Assembly: GCF_010093815.1 (NCBI RefSeq)
Contig: NW_022985553.1
Location: 1,336,133-1,400,132 of the forward strand
DNA from: Pseudovirgaria hyperparasitica
Lineage: Eukaryota > Ascomycota > Dothideomycetes > Acrospermales > Acrospermaceae
Length of the DNA: 64,000 nucleotides
Direction: 5' to 3'
Position numbers and translations under genes: made by a program
Part shown: one piece after another, positions 46,492 to 57,951 of the stretch
How the letters are laid out: the number at the start of each line of letters is the position of its first letter
Position numbering within the stretch: position 1 is the stretch's first letter
Notes under the pieces: model-generated
The model's database searches: none
What the model was told of the DNA's origin: nothing
What the model saw: the letters and a program-made list of their open reading frames with translations, nothing else

Positions 46492-47568
46492 CTTTGTTGT
46501 GTAAATAAGATATGATATGTTTGTTACACAGGCGATTTCACAAGAACAAACTTTCATGTAAGCTCCGCTAACGTGTTTCTGAACTTGAGTATTGTGGTCC
46601 GTGGATCAACTCTAGTTCGATACTGGCAAGACATTACTATGAAATGATGCGCTCATTGCTGTGTACACGGCTGTAGTTGACCACCGTGAGGCGGCCTAAT
46701 GGGTCTGCCAGCCACCAATATCTGGTCCCTGAGCTGAACCCGCGGTATAGAGTCGTTGTAACTTGTGATGGTGGCTGCACGAGACTATACCTTATTGCCC
46801 TCGATCTTCTTTCCTTTCGTAATGTGATGTATGGACCGGCCAATGATGAAGCTAGTCATGATGTTGGAATGGCTTTATGTAGCAAAGATTGAATGATTTG
46901 CCAGTGCTGGATGGATGAGTTGTACGCCAATCAGTCCTTACCAGGAGCGGTTTAGGCGCTTGTGGACACCCACTTGTACACAACTACAGCTGTCACCTTG
47001 TCTTCCGGGGTTCTCGATCCCTTTGTCGCCAATTATACTTGGGCTCAGTTGCATCAGAAATATTAGCGCCGTAACCATCTTGACGGCTGACGGCTGCCTA
47101 CTTGCCAAGCATTAGCAGCCCTTGTCATAGCCTTACGGGTCTGCGACGCCAAACCTACTCACCGGTCGATATTCCGGCGTCGAATAGCGATGGGGAGTCA
47201 CCCTCCTAATTACCAGCAGCTGTTCCCACATCCAAGTTCCCTTGCCGTACCGCTGGGAAGCGAAAATGCTGTCGCTTTGGATGACCTGACCACGTTGACA
47301 AGGCAGAGTTCCTAGAGTCGTCTTAGCTTGTTCTGTCAACGTCAAACGCAGCTTCAAAGGACATGCCACATCCTGTCTACTTCTTCCTATTGACCACTAT
47401 AAGAAGCGTCTATGACCTGTGTTCATACATCCAATAGTCAAGAGATTACCACCGACGCCGTTATCTTACTTCACCGCCAATATAGGGACAAGACTGTCGT
47501 TTGGCGGGCTCATCAAGATTGCATCTTGCTTCGCCGCCATTGTCGCATTCCTGAAGTGTAACTTCAGG
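46492..47568. other. Divergent intergenic, unknown membrane protein / amidase
   Basis: About 1.1 kb with no supported gene. Short frames at 46677-46892 and 46915-47115 are unconvincing. It holds the promoters of two divergently transcribed genes. Confidence 0.45.
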
Positions 47569-49620
47569 ATGGCGCAACCCAGCTTTCGCCATGCGTGGAA
47601 ATCAGGCAGTCCGCCACCGGGCTTTGAATTCCATCGTCGTTCCATAACCAAAATCGATCCGTTGACTGCATCAGCTCATGTACTCCAAGATATGCTTACA
47701 GCTGGTGAAGTCAAAAGCGCGGATCTTGCAGAGCACTATATCTCGCGGATCGAACAGTACAACGGCTATCTCAACGCAGTATTTCAATATGCGCCAGGAG
47801 TGATGCAACGAGCCAAAGACATGGATGAGAAACGCAGTCAAGGCACTGTCCTTGGACCTCTGCATGGAATACCAATTCTACTCAAAGTATATTGTGCCCC
47901 TGTTGAAGCATTCTACGTCTGACGAATACAGGACAACATGTGTACAACGCCAGACTTGGGCATGCATACAACTGGAGGAGCAGTCGCACTGATAGGCGCA
48001 GAATGTTCGTCAAATGCGGAAGTTGTTCAAAAGGTAGAAATATACACTGAGAATGTGTCAAAAACCACTAACATTCCTAGCTTCTTGATGCCGGCGCAGT
48101 GATTTTAGGAAAGACAACATTATCAGTAAGTTTAGATGCGAAGTGATGGATGAGGCTAATGACGATACCATTAGGAGCTTAATTTCAACAGGTAAGCGCA
48201 ACGCCAAAAAAAATAATGCTTATGATTTCTAACTATCAGCCAAGGGATTCCCATCTTCCGTGTTCTTGGTCAGCAGTCGCAGGAATGGGCCAGTCGCCGT
48301 ATGTCAAAGGAGGTGTCGATCCAAATGACAATGCCGGAGGTCACAGCGTAAGTGTTTTTTTTTTGCGACGTGCGTTTCATCATCTTACTATCATACAGAA
48401 TCCAGGTGGGTCATCCTCTGGGTCTGCCATCGCTGTCGCAGCCGGACTTGCACCCATTGCCGTAGGCAGTGATACAGATGCATCGTTGACGGCACCTGGT
48501 GTAAGAGCGGCATTATATACTCTTAGACCCACGCTCAACTTGGTGCCCGTCCGTGGTGTTCTGCCTATGGCTCATTCGTTTGATACGGCCGGTCCGATGG
48601 CCAAGAATCCGAGGGATTTGGCCAATCTTCTCGATGTTCTAGTTGATCCATCTACGACGAAGGTTCCCTCAGGTGGGTACGTCTCGGTCTTGGATCAGAG
48701 CTGGACCGGTATACGCATTGGAGCTCTTGACCCCGAGATTTGGCAGTATCCAGATTGGCTGTGCAAGCCTGAGGAAGCCGCGACTCAACAGATCGTGAGA
48801 CGCTTCGACGACAAACTCTCAAATTAAGCTAATGCTACTAGATCCGCGACACAAGAAACGCGTATGCTCGGGTTCGGTCTCTTGCCGATTCTTTCCATGA
48901 AAATGTGGAGCTTCTAGAGGCTACCGAGTTTATGCTCAATGGGGATCACTCTATCTATACCATCGTTGGTACGGAAGTGTAAATCAATACCAAAGCAAGA
49001 TCACGTCTAACAACAATGCAGCTGATGACTTCGAAGAAGACATGAACGGCTTTCTTTCAGAGCTCACGAAGAAGAAATTCGATGATCTGAGAGGAATGGT
49101 CAAATGGAATGCTGAAAACGTAGAAGAAGCACTAACAAAAGGTGCGTACATATTGGTGAAGCCGTAGATAACATCGCACTCATCAATTTGACAGAATATC
49201 CTGGCCAGGACAAATTGACTGGTGCTCTAGAGACTAATCTGTCTGTGGATGCTCGAAACGAAACTGTTTCACACTACAAGCGAATCGGGGCAAGCTTTGA
49301 TGAGATTCTCAAAAAGTATGATATCAACATCATCATTGCTCCTGGGGATTGCTTCTTTTGCCAGTATGGTCCCGCAAACGGTATGCACAGAAAGGAATGG
49401 CCCTATGCATAAACAGCTGATTGGAATTCTAGGTTACCCCGTTGCAGCTCTGCCATTGACCACATTGGACTTCAACGGACGACCCATTGGTATTCAAGCT
49501 ATCGCAGCCGCTCATCAAGAGCCATTGTTGCTGAAGTTTATGAGCGCGTGGGAGGCAACGTTCCCTCGGCCCGTACCACATGGTTACGGTGATGTTTCAC
49601 CAAATGATCACAGTCTCTAA
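47569..49620 (+). CDS. Amidase-signature protein, probably frame-disrupted
   Basis: About nine or ten exons starting 47569-47886, 47932-48033, 48081-48125 and 48175-48191. The amidase-signature family is clear: GPLHGIPILLKDNM carries the catalytic Lys, PGGSSSGSAIAVAAGLAPIA the cis-Ser region, and GSDTDASLTAPGVRAALYTL the catalytic Ser loop, followed by PMAHSFDTAGPMAKNPRDLA; the end GYPVAALPLTTLDFNGRPIG is typical. Between 48241 and 48267 the frame for SELNFNSQGIPIF and that for WSAVAGMGQSPYVKGG differ and no splice site reconciles them, so this is either a recent pseudogene or a sequence error. The usual TDGS of fungal relatives is TDAS here. Function if intact: hydrolysis of an amide bond, possibly in the cluster pathway. 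Confidence 0.75.
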
Positions 49621-50770
49621 GAGTACTAGCCTTAGCAAGATTTCATGACAGGCCTGTAGCAATGTAGCAACGTGTATTGCCAGCAGAGGACAAATCCGTC
49701 GCTGCCCAAGCGAAGTCTAGATCAAGGTTTCTCGTAAATGAAGCTTTGGGACAGCCACGTGTAACGGCAGAGATGCCATTAATCCATGTGCTTCTTGTTT
49801 CGCAGTACAACCCAAATCAAAGTTGTAGCTAGGACACATAATGGTGAAGGGACTGAACGAGCCAGCGAATGACAGTATCCAGCCCTTCTATCCACATTGT
49901 GTATAGATCGACCGGGTATCTGTAGGAATCTCTTTTATTTCCTTTGGGCTGAGATCTACGGCCCATTCGTACTCATGTAATCCGTCAGGAGTACATCACG
50001 CGACACTATAGGACGCCTCTGCGAGACTTTCAATGTCGTATAATCCCTACCAGACGAGTTATTGCAGCCACGGAAGCCGACTACAATGTTCATATTGAGC
50101 GAGCAGACGTCAGCCAATCACAGTACACCCTACAACGATCCCGGTCTCGTATATCAGATTCTCACCGATCAGGCTCTCGCCAATCAGTCCCTCACCGATC
50201 AGACTTCCCGCACGATACTTTCTTTATAGGAATGCAGAACGATGGCCCCTGTCTACACGTATGTACGTACTCAGATGCTTCGGACATTGCTCCGGTACCG
50301 CTGGTTGCAATATCACTGCGCCTTTGGTGCTAGCCTATGGATTGACACCATGTCTCAAGACTCGTTCATGCTCACCCTGTGGTCATTGTTTGTTTTTGCT
50401 AGTTGTACATGGTGGTGTGGCTCAGAGTTTATGCATGTCGTTTCATGAGCGGTCGACACGAGATTGACTTTAGTCATATTACGGCTATAATGCTGTAGTG
50501 TTCACTTATGTTACAATACACAGCGATCCAAGTGTTAGGAAGGTAGGAGGCACTCGGGAAGCATCACATTCACATAGGATGCACGAGGCTGAATCACTTG
50601 GCATTCTTCAGGGTCACTCTTGTCCCCTGAACTCTTGGATTTTATGGTAAATTGTATGCGACAAGAAGATTCCAGAGAGCGCCGCAGTGGCAGGAGCCTC
50701 CGACTCATCAAACAATGTAGAACCTATGTGATTAAGTCAGCAGAATCAGACCTTGCTAACAGTTCTTCAG
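49621..50770. other. Intergenic before NLR
   Basis: About 1.15 kb. It contains three imperfect 15-bp tandem units with CACCGATCAG/CGCCAATCAG at about 50160-50205, just upstream of the NLR. The first exon of the NLR probably lies in 50500-50760, but I could not fix it. Confidence 0.45.
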
Positions 50771-53700
50771 GTCTAATTCCAATTACATCGCGCAGCGCTG
50801 GGAAGACGCCCGGCAGATATGTCGAGAAAGCTTTTCAGACGACGAGAACCGATATCTCGACGAGATTAAAGATTGCGATGAGTTCCAGATCAGCTTGACT
50901 GCCGTTTCGGCGCATCTGGACAGGGACGAGCAGTCAAAACTCTTGTATCAGCTGAAGAATACTTTGCGATCCTTGGAGAACTTTGTTGCTCTTCTTGCAG
51001 TCACTATTGGCAGGACTCCACTCGATGCCTGCCTAATCTGGGGCTTGCTGAGCTTGTTGATACAGGTATGTGCACTGCAATCACAACTAGGCCCGTTAGC
51101 AAATTGACCTGACATTCCCTCATCGCATAGGCTGCGGCAAGAATGCCAACTGTGCTGACGGAAACGATCGATATGCTGAACAATCTCGGGCATGACCTCG
51201 AAGTGCTGCAGATTCTGGAACGGTCCTTTGCCGACAATCCCACAATGAGAGACGACCTCATCGCGATATTTGTCGATATAATCACGTTCTGGGTGAAGAT
51301 CATCCACTTTCTACGTCGGAATCAACAAGGTTGGATGTATTGACGATAGATTCAGGGCTAAGCTGACAAAAGCACTAGAAACGTCTATCAAGCTTTATTG
51401 GTCTGCAGTGCAGAAGGACTGGGAGGCCACGAGCAAGAAAATCCGGACCCGATCATCACAGATAAAGGAGAAAGCGGATGCTCTAGCAGCTACTTCGATG
51501 CAGCCTGCCGCTCTACTAGAGAAGATTGAGCGCCTCAACGAGTTACTGATCAGCCAAAGACCTGGTACCGAAGACACACAGCAGAGCATCTTCCCCTGCC
51601 ATAACATACCGTATCTGCAGAACTCTCACTTCAAACAGCGAGATGCAGAGATCCGTGAGATTAGTCTTCATCTTGCCCACGACGAGACGGCCCCTTCGTT
51701 CAAGAGTTTCGCCATTTGGGGGCCTGGAGGCGTCGGAAAGACCCAAGTGGCCCTTGAATACTGCTATCAGGAGCTCGGGCGACAAATCGACCTGATCATG
51801 TGGATTGACTGTGAGACCGGCCTCTCAACATCCAAAAGCTTCTCGTCTCTCGCTAAGATGTTGCAACTCAACGGGGCCGAAAACGACACCGATCCGGACA
51901 ATGCACGCCATTTGATACTCGACTGGCTCCGCAAAACCAGTACGGCAGTTGGTTGAATCCACACTGTTCGGAACCGGCGCTGACTTTCATTTCTAGACAT
52001 ATCCTGGCTCATGGTTCTCGATAACATAGAAGATACGAAGCTAGCTTGGGATTGCTGGCCTCACGCGCCCCACGGTTCGATACTCGTAACCTCCAGGACC
52101 GTCATCAACGTAAACGACCCAACCGCCGCCGGCATGGAGATCAAAACCTTCAATACCGCAAAGGGCGGCTCGATTCTCCTACACCTCGTCAATCGATACC
52201 CGTACTCTGACGACGAGAAGCACGCCGCAGAAGAACTCTCGCACGAGCTTGGTGGTCTGGGGCTTGCGCTGACCGTCATGGCAGCGCAGATAATCAGCCG
52301 ACAGAAGAGCATCCGCGCCTTTCTCAAGTTCTACCAACAACATGCTTTACAGCTCCATCGAGAGACGCGAGGGCTCGGGATGTCTTACAAGGCCTCGCTT
52401 CGGACTTGCTGGATCAGTACGTTCGAAAGCTTAGGCCCTGAATCGACGACTCTGCTGAGCATCATTGCTTTTATTGCCCCTATTGAGACCTCAGAAGAGC
52501 TCTTTCAGCCCTCGGATACATCGGATATGGAAGAGCGGCTATTACTGTGCGCAGATGAATTCACGTGAGTACCTATGTCCGATGTCGAACTTTGCAAAAC
52601 ACCAAGGTAAAAACGCTAACTCTGCGCCGCGAGTTATGATAATGCCATGCAAGAGCTGCTTTCCGCATCCCTCGTCCATCGCGCAGCAGGTGCCAACTCC
52701 ATCAGTATCCACCGCCTCATCCAGCGTGAATTCCGAAACTTCATGTCCATAGATCAACTCTACTCCTCGTTTCTGGACAGTGCAACACTGCTCCACAAAG
52801 CGTTCCCGAAGCAAATCAACGGGAACAGCCTCAGGAATGAGTCTGTTCAATGTAAGAAGTACATCGAACACGCCCTCTTCCTGTGTCGTCAGTGGCAGAC
52901 ATACAAGTTCAAGCCACGTACACCAGGCGATTTTCTCACTTTCACACGACTCATGACAAACTGCGGCTGGTAAGTGGGCACGAACAAGAACCCGCCAACC
53001 CCAATGCCTTCTTTGTGCAATGCTAAGAGAGACCCAAGGCACCTCCTAGAAGAAGGCATGTGGAGCGAGGAAATCGAACTAATGCAAACCGCCCTGCACG
53101 TCTGCGAAGACAAATCCGGGCTCGAATACGCACACCTCTGCAACACGTACGGCCACCTCGAAGTCGAGCGCGCAAACGCCTCCAAAGGCCTCGAGTATCT
53201 CGAGACATCCCGCAAGATCCGTGAGACCTTGCTCGACCCCATGCACCCAGAGCTCGCGAACACGTACAACAACATCGGCAACGCCGTGCTGCAGGAGTAC
53301 GAGACGCCCGAGGCCGTGCCCAGGGCCATCGAGCTGTACTCGCGGTCTGTCAAGATCAACGATGCGCCGTCGTCGGCGTTCATATGGCATCTTAATCTGA
53401 GCAGGGCGACGAGGTTAGCGGGGGATTATGCTCGGGCGAGGTTCCATGCTGCGAAGTCGAGGGAGTGTGTGGATGAGATGTTTGAGCCGGATACACACTG
53501 GGATGCGACGTGAGTTTTCAGGCTTCTATGGATGTCAACCAAGGGTATCATAATACTAACACCGTAACCACAGAACCAAAGTCCACCTAGCCAACATCCT
53601 CTTCGACGAAGGCCTCATCCCCGAAGCCGAAGCCCTCTGGACCTCCGCCTTCAAAGCCTTCCAAAAGACAAGCGAGACCCGCGCCGCCACAGTCGCCGTC

Positions 53701-54083
53701 CAGCTCAAACTAGCCCACGTCACAATGCTAAAAGGCGACCACAAACAAGCCGTGTACGTACCCGTACCCGTACCTCCCCCTCCCTTCCCACTTTTTCTAC
53801 AACTCCCCCCCCAATTAAACTCACACACGAAAACAGCATCATGCTCGAGCGCCTCCTCACAATCGCCCAACTTCGCCTCCCCCTACTCGGCAACAACGGC
53901 GAGATCGCCCGGGTGACGCGCCGGCTCGCACAGGCGGTCAGGCTGTGCGGCGACACGGTCAAGGCGGAGCAACTCCGTGAGCGGGCCGAGCGTATGAGGC
54001 TGGAGATTCAGAAGGGGAGGAAGTATCAGCTGCCGGATGAGGATCAGTCGTACAACATTCTTGTTTTTAGCGAGTTTTGGTGA
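50771..54083 (+). CDS. NB-ARC/TPR STAND protein (NLR-like), DUF7708-type N-terminus
   Basis: Eight exons are traced: 50771-51065, 51131-51329, 51379-51939, 51997-52564, 52634-52969, 53039-53509, 53574-53753 and 53837-54083, about 952 residues, plus an unresolved first exon. The N-terminal helical region (TPLDACLIWGLLSLLIQ; DDLIAIFVDIITFW; SAVQKDWEATSKKI) resembles the DUF7708 domain found in fungal NLRs. The NB-ARC follows: P-loop IWGPGGVGKTQ, Walker B LMVLDNIED, RNBS-B-like GSILVTSR, GLGLALTVMA, and ISIHRLIQREF at the MHD position. The C-terminal half has TPR-like helices (ELANTYNNIGNAVLQEY; LNLSRATRLAGDY; QLKLAHVTMLKGDHKQAV). Such proteins act in non-self recognition and regulated cell death in fungi. 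Adjacent metabolic cluster genes may be coincidental. Confidence 0.88.
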
Positions 54084-55005
54084 GCTGGAAAGGTGGTGTT
54101 GTTGGGGGCTGTGTTTTGGGGGAGCAGCGGGGGAGAGGGGTTGCGAGAGGGTTTGTTTATATGTATATGGTGTTTGGTGAATATTCGTGTTGATAGCGAA
54201 ATCCTGCATGTGAGGATTGAAGATTGTGGGCAGGGGCGTTAGAGCTTGCTTTAGATCTGATATTCTTTCCCATCCAATCATAGGCTGTGTGTGCTATTGT
54301 TACTCATGTCAGTCCAGAAGTTAGACTTTCTACTAACAAAAGAGATCAGTATGAGACCTGTATCGAGCAAGATCTTACCTATGGAAAAGAACAAGACTGT
54401 GTAACACCCAATTCTTGGATTATAACTCCTTTGATATACATAGTCATTTACCTTTCTTATTTCTAGACTTATCCTACCATCTACCATAAGCTTGGCAATA
54501 GAAGGATAGGTCTAGAATTATCGTAATACAAATCACATACCACTACTTTCTATATATATATATATATACCTCAAAGATGAAACAACTAGAAGAGAGATTA
54601 TAAGTAAGAAAGACAACAATTCATAGTAACACATTTCATTTTCATTTCACTCACCTAGTCTTCTATATAACCCCCAATGTAGGTAGGTGTAACGCCCGAG
54701 GCAAAGCTAACTAACAACACAACCTTCCAATATCAAGACTGAGAGGCCCAGTCGAAATTCTCCCATCTAAACTGGCAACCAGATGCAGTTTTGAGTAGCA
54801 GTAGTAGGTACTTCAACGAGGCGAAGATTGCCACCGCCGTCGCCGCCGTCGCAGCAGCAGCAGCAGTCAGACATATATCCAGGTGTCTCCAGCCATATAG
54901 ACTTGTCCCAAAAAAACTCCGTTGATATCAACAGATGCGTGCAAACATATCGCCGTGCCATGCCATGCCATTACCATAAACCACATGTACCAAGTTCAGG
55001 CCCCT
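54084..55005. other. Convergent intergenic, AT-rich
   Basis: About 900 bases of 3' flanks. A TA microsatellite lies at about 54554-54568 and a GCC/GCA triplet run at about 54832-54865. No gene recognised. Confidence 0.5.
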
Positions 55006-57312
55006 TTACGAGTCAATCAAATCCTCAACCCAGCCATCCAAATCAACAACTCTAAACCTATCGCCCCACTGAGCCCTCCATGCCGAATCCAGATACGCGC
55101 GATTAATTCCGTCGCGCCAACTCATCAGCTCAACGCTCCACCCTTTCTTCAGCGCGCGCTCCACCATCTTCAAGAAGCCTTGGGAATACTCTGCGACCGC
55201 CGCGTCGCCGGTGGCAAGCACCATGGTGCCTGGCTCGTCTGCATCGACAACTGATTCGAGCATCTTCAGGTGCAAGATCTCGTCGACGCCCTGCTCGACC
55301 CATTTCTGAGTCGGCGGTGTCTCGACGGAGGTGGCGGCGTGCCGAGCAGGTGTGCTAGGACCAGTAGCTGCAAAGGCCGTTTCAGACGCTTTCGTGCTGC
55401 TGCCCGGCACACTTGTGCATGCGTATCCGCCACCGTACAGGGTGCCTCCGTTTCCGAAGCCAGAGTCGCGTTGGGAATAGAACTGCGACTTCTGTTTCTT
55501 GGAGAGGTCTTTGTCCTTGTACACCTGTTCAAGAATGTTCGTTTCATAGCCGACCGCCTTGGCCATGTCAAAAGCTGGGAGGTTGGGATATGAACCGGCG
55601 AGCACACGTTTGGCGACTGGGCGGCGGCGCTCCATGAGTAAAACGAGGCTATCAAAGGAGATTTCAAGCCCTTTGACCTGTCTGCCGTACGGAAGACCGA
55701 AGGAGCGGCGGATGTATTCCTTGAAGCCAATAAAGATATTGGAGGCATCGACAAAGACATGAATGCCTTTGACGGTGCTGGTATGGGTAGAGAGTTGAGC
55801 TGGTGAGACTAACCACTTCTTATCCATGGGAAATTGCTTGATAAGTTCGAGAAAGAAGTGCATGTGGCGATCTTCGCCATGTCGCATGGTAATCGAGGGT
55901 CCTACCACTGCCCTTTCGGGGGAAGGCTGGATCTTTCGGGGTAGGGATACCGGAGGGGCAAGTTTCGTAACACGAGGTCCGTTTGGAGTTCGGTATTGTG
56001 GTTGAGGTGGTGGTGTCATCTGCGGATTTGTCTGAACAGAATACTGTAGCGCCTGACCAGGGCCATTTTGCTGATACACATTCGCGTATGAAGGGAACGC
56101 CGGGTTTGCTGTCTGAGATAACAAAGGAGAATCGTCATATTGGGCAATCGTAAAAGGAGGAAACTTCGGCTTAGGCGTCACATTCTTGGTGTTCAAAATT
56201 TGTGACCTAGACACCGGTTGTGACTGTGGTACTGCAACATCTCCTATAATCATATCCTGCTCTCTCTTCGCAGGCGTGTATCCGTTTGCAGCTGCTACGT
56301 CTTCAGGTGTCATAGAATCAGTAAGCTTCAACTGCGTGTCTTTCTTCTTCAGTTTTTGTGAATTCGTTGCTGCGACCTCTCCGGGAGTCATATGCTCCGT
56401 AAGGTTTAGCACCTTCAAAGCAGGGCCCTTACTCTCTGGATTGACAAACTTAGATCGCAAAGGATACCGATTCGTAGGCGTCGGAGTGACAGGCTCTTGC
56501 ACAATCGGATGCACACTCGCCTTTCCCGCCGGCGTTTTCTTCTTCTTGCCTTTCGCAGTGTCAGGCTCCGCATCACTCACAGCTTTCGCATGAGCTTGCT
56601 TAGCTTGAGCTTCAGCCCGACTTTTCTTCTGAATTCTCTTGAGAGCCTTACGGGCTCGCTTAGCTGCTTTTCTCTGCTCTTTCGTCGCTTTCTTGCCTTT
56701 ACTAGTCGGGGTGGTCGAGTCTTTGACGTCATCTGCGCTCTCGCCAGTGTCTTCGGGAGCCTCAGACTCGGTCGTATCTCCAGTGTGATAATCAAAGACA
56801 TCATCCGTATCCGTCCAGGTGACGTGGTCCGCCTTGTGCCGGGGTTCGTGATACACCGCTCCGTCAGACGTATAATCCTTGCTGCGTTCAATCGTAACGA
56901 CCCGCTCGTCAGACGAACTATCCTGTACGAGCTTCGGTCTCTTAGGTACCTTAGCTGCGAAGTCTTTCTGTTCAACTTCAGTATCAGGTGCATCAATCCG
57001 CACTCCACGTCGCGGCTGAGGAGAAGGAGAGGGCGACAGCGACGGCGGCCGTACCCGAGGCGGAGGCGCTGCAGGATCTACGCCGAGATACTCCCAAAGC
57101 TTCGTGAAGTCACCCAAGCCCTGGGATTGTGCTCTGGTAGCTCTAGATCTGTTCGTGTCTGCATCCACGATGCCATTGTGAGCTTCCTTCAGCGCTTCGT
57201 CGCTTGGTACAGGTACGTCATTATTCGGTGGCGGCGAGGAAAGGTTGTGGAGGAGGTCGTAGACAGGACCAAAGTCCCACGCCCTGGCGTTTTCAGAGAC
57301 TAGCGAGGGCAT
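55006..57312 (-). CDS. NYN-domain (PIN-like nuclease) protein
   Basis: One intronless exon of 768 residues. The first 450 residues are largely disordered: acidic and Ser/Thr-rich, then a basic Lys/Arg/Ala helix (KEQRKAAKRARKALKRIQKK) likely to be a nuclear or nucleolar localisation and RNA-binding segment, then a pair of repeats LTEHMTPGEVAATN and LTDSMTPEDVAAAN. The catalytic NYN domain starts HVFVDASNIFIGF at about residue 515 and continues through DEILHLKMLESV, MVLATGDAAVAEYSQGF and KKGWSVELMSWRDGINRAY, retaining the Asp residues of the PIN-like metal site. The domain is interrupted by a Gly/Ser-rich loop of about 60 residues. It is probably an RNA-processing or decay nuclease; the substrate is unknown. 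Confidence 0.88.
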   Translation of the reverse strand: MPSLVSENARAWDFGPVYDLLHNLSSPPPNNDVPVPSDEALKEAHNGIVDADTNRSRATRAQSQGLGDFTKLWEYLGVDPAAPPPRVRPPSLSPSPSPQPRRGVRIDAPDTEVEQKDFAAKVPKRPKLVQDSSSDERVVTIERSKDYTSDGAVYHEPRHKADHVTWTDTDDVFDYHTGDTTESEAPEDTGESADDVKDSTTPTSKGKKATKEQRKAAKRARKALKRIQKKSRAEAQAKQAHAKAVSDAEPDTAKGKKKKTPAGKASVHPIVQEPVTPTPTNRYPLRSKFVNPESKGPALKVLNLTEHMTPGEVAATNSQKLKKKDTQLKLTDSMTPEDVAAANGYTPAKREQDMIIGDVAVPQSQPVSRSQILNTKNVTPKPKFPPFTIAQYDDSPLLSQTANPAFPSYANVYQQNGPGQALQYSVQTNPQMTPPPQPQYRTPNGPRVTKLAPPVSLPRKIQPSPERAVVGPSITMRHGEDRHMHFFLELIKQFPMDKKWLVSPAQLSTHTSTVKGIHVFVDASNIFIGFKEYIRRSFGLPYGRQVKGLEISFDSLVLLMERRRPVAKRVLAGSYPNLPAFDMAKAVGYETNILEQVYKDKDLSKKQKSQFYSQRDSGFGNGGTLYGGGYACTSVPGSSTKASETAFAATGPSTPARHAATSVETPPTQKWVEQGVDEILHLKMLESVVDADEPGTMVLATGDAAVAEYSQGFLKMVERALKKGWSVELMSWRDGINRAYLDSAWRAQWGDRFRVVDLDGWVEDLIDS

Positions 57313-57951
57313 GTAATTGTTTCGCGGGGTGGTAAGTATATATGTGTATTTTTGAAAGGTTCAATTCAGTGATTTGAGCGGTTCGTCTGTAATACTTGAA
57401 ACTGGGACGGATTAGCATTGTCATGATGAGAAGGAAGGCTGGTAACACTACGAGCGAACCTAAAGAGAGTCATAAGTGGGCTGCAGCTTTCAGTCGTATT
57501 TTCATCCTCAGTCTTGTGAAGTGAAAGAAGAGGCTGGTGGGAAGTCAAGGTAAGGCACAGAGACAGAGCGCACAGTCAACGGTAGGTAGTGGTGTCATAC
57601 AACCAAGGGCCCAGCTTGAGGCGGTGGCAGTACCCAAGCTAGCTGTTTATAGTTTAGCTTAAACGGTCCACACGCCACATGAGTACCAACAGCATCTGAT
57701 TGAAGCAGAAGCATAACCACACTGCATAATAGCCAGTAAACACACCGCTGCAAACATCAACCAGCCAGCCAAACCAACCCAGGCCATCTGACTCTCTCCC
57801 CTTGCACATCCCCTATTCACCCATACATTCACAATGCCTAAACCATAATCATCTGTCCCATTACCCCACATCTACCCCACCATATGCCAGATTTTGCAGT
57901 CATCAGGGAGTGTATTTGAGCGGGTGGTCTATCACTACTATTCACAACATA
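57313..57951. other. Bidirectional promoter region
   Basis: About 640 bases between the divergent NYN and SLC25 genes. No specific element can be defended. Confidence 0.5.

Noticed and set aside
26303-49620. CRISPR array, riboswitch or prokaryotic operon signals
   Set aside because: Spliced eukaryotic genes throughout; the tandem repeats found are not CRISPR-like.
56497-57303. Plus-strand 268-codon frame opposite the NYN gene
   Set aside because: Arg/Ser/Leu-rich antisense shadow of the disordered basic region; no domain.
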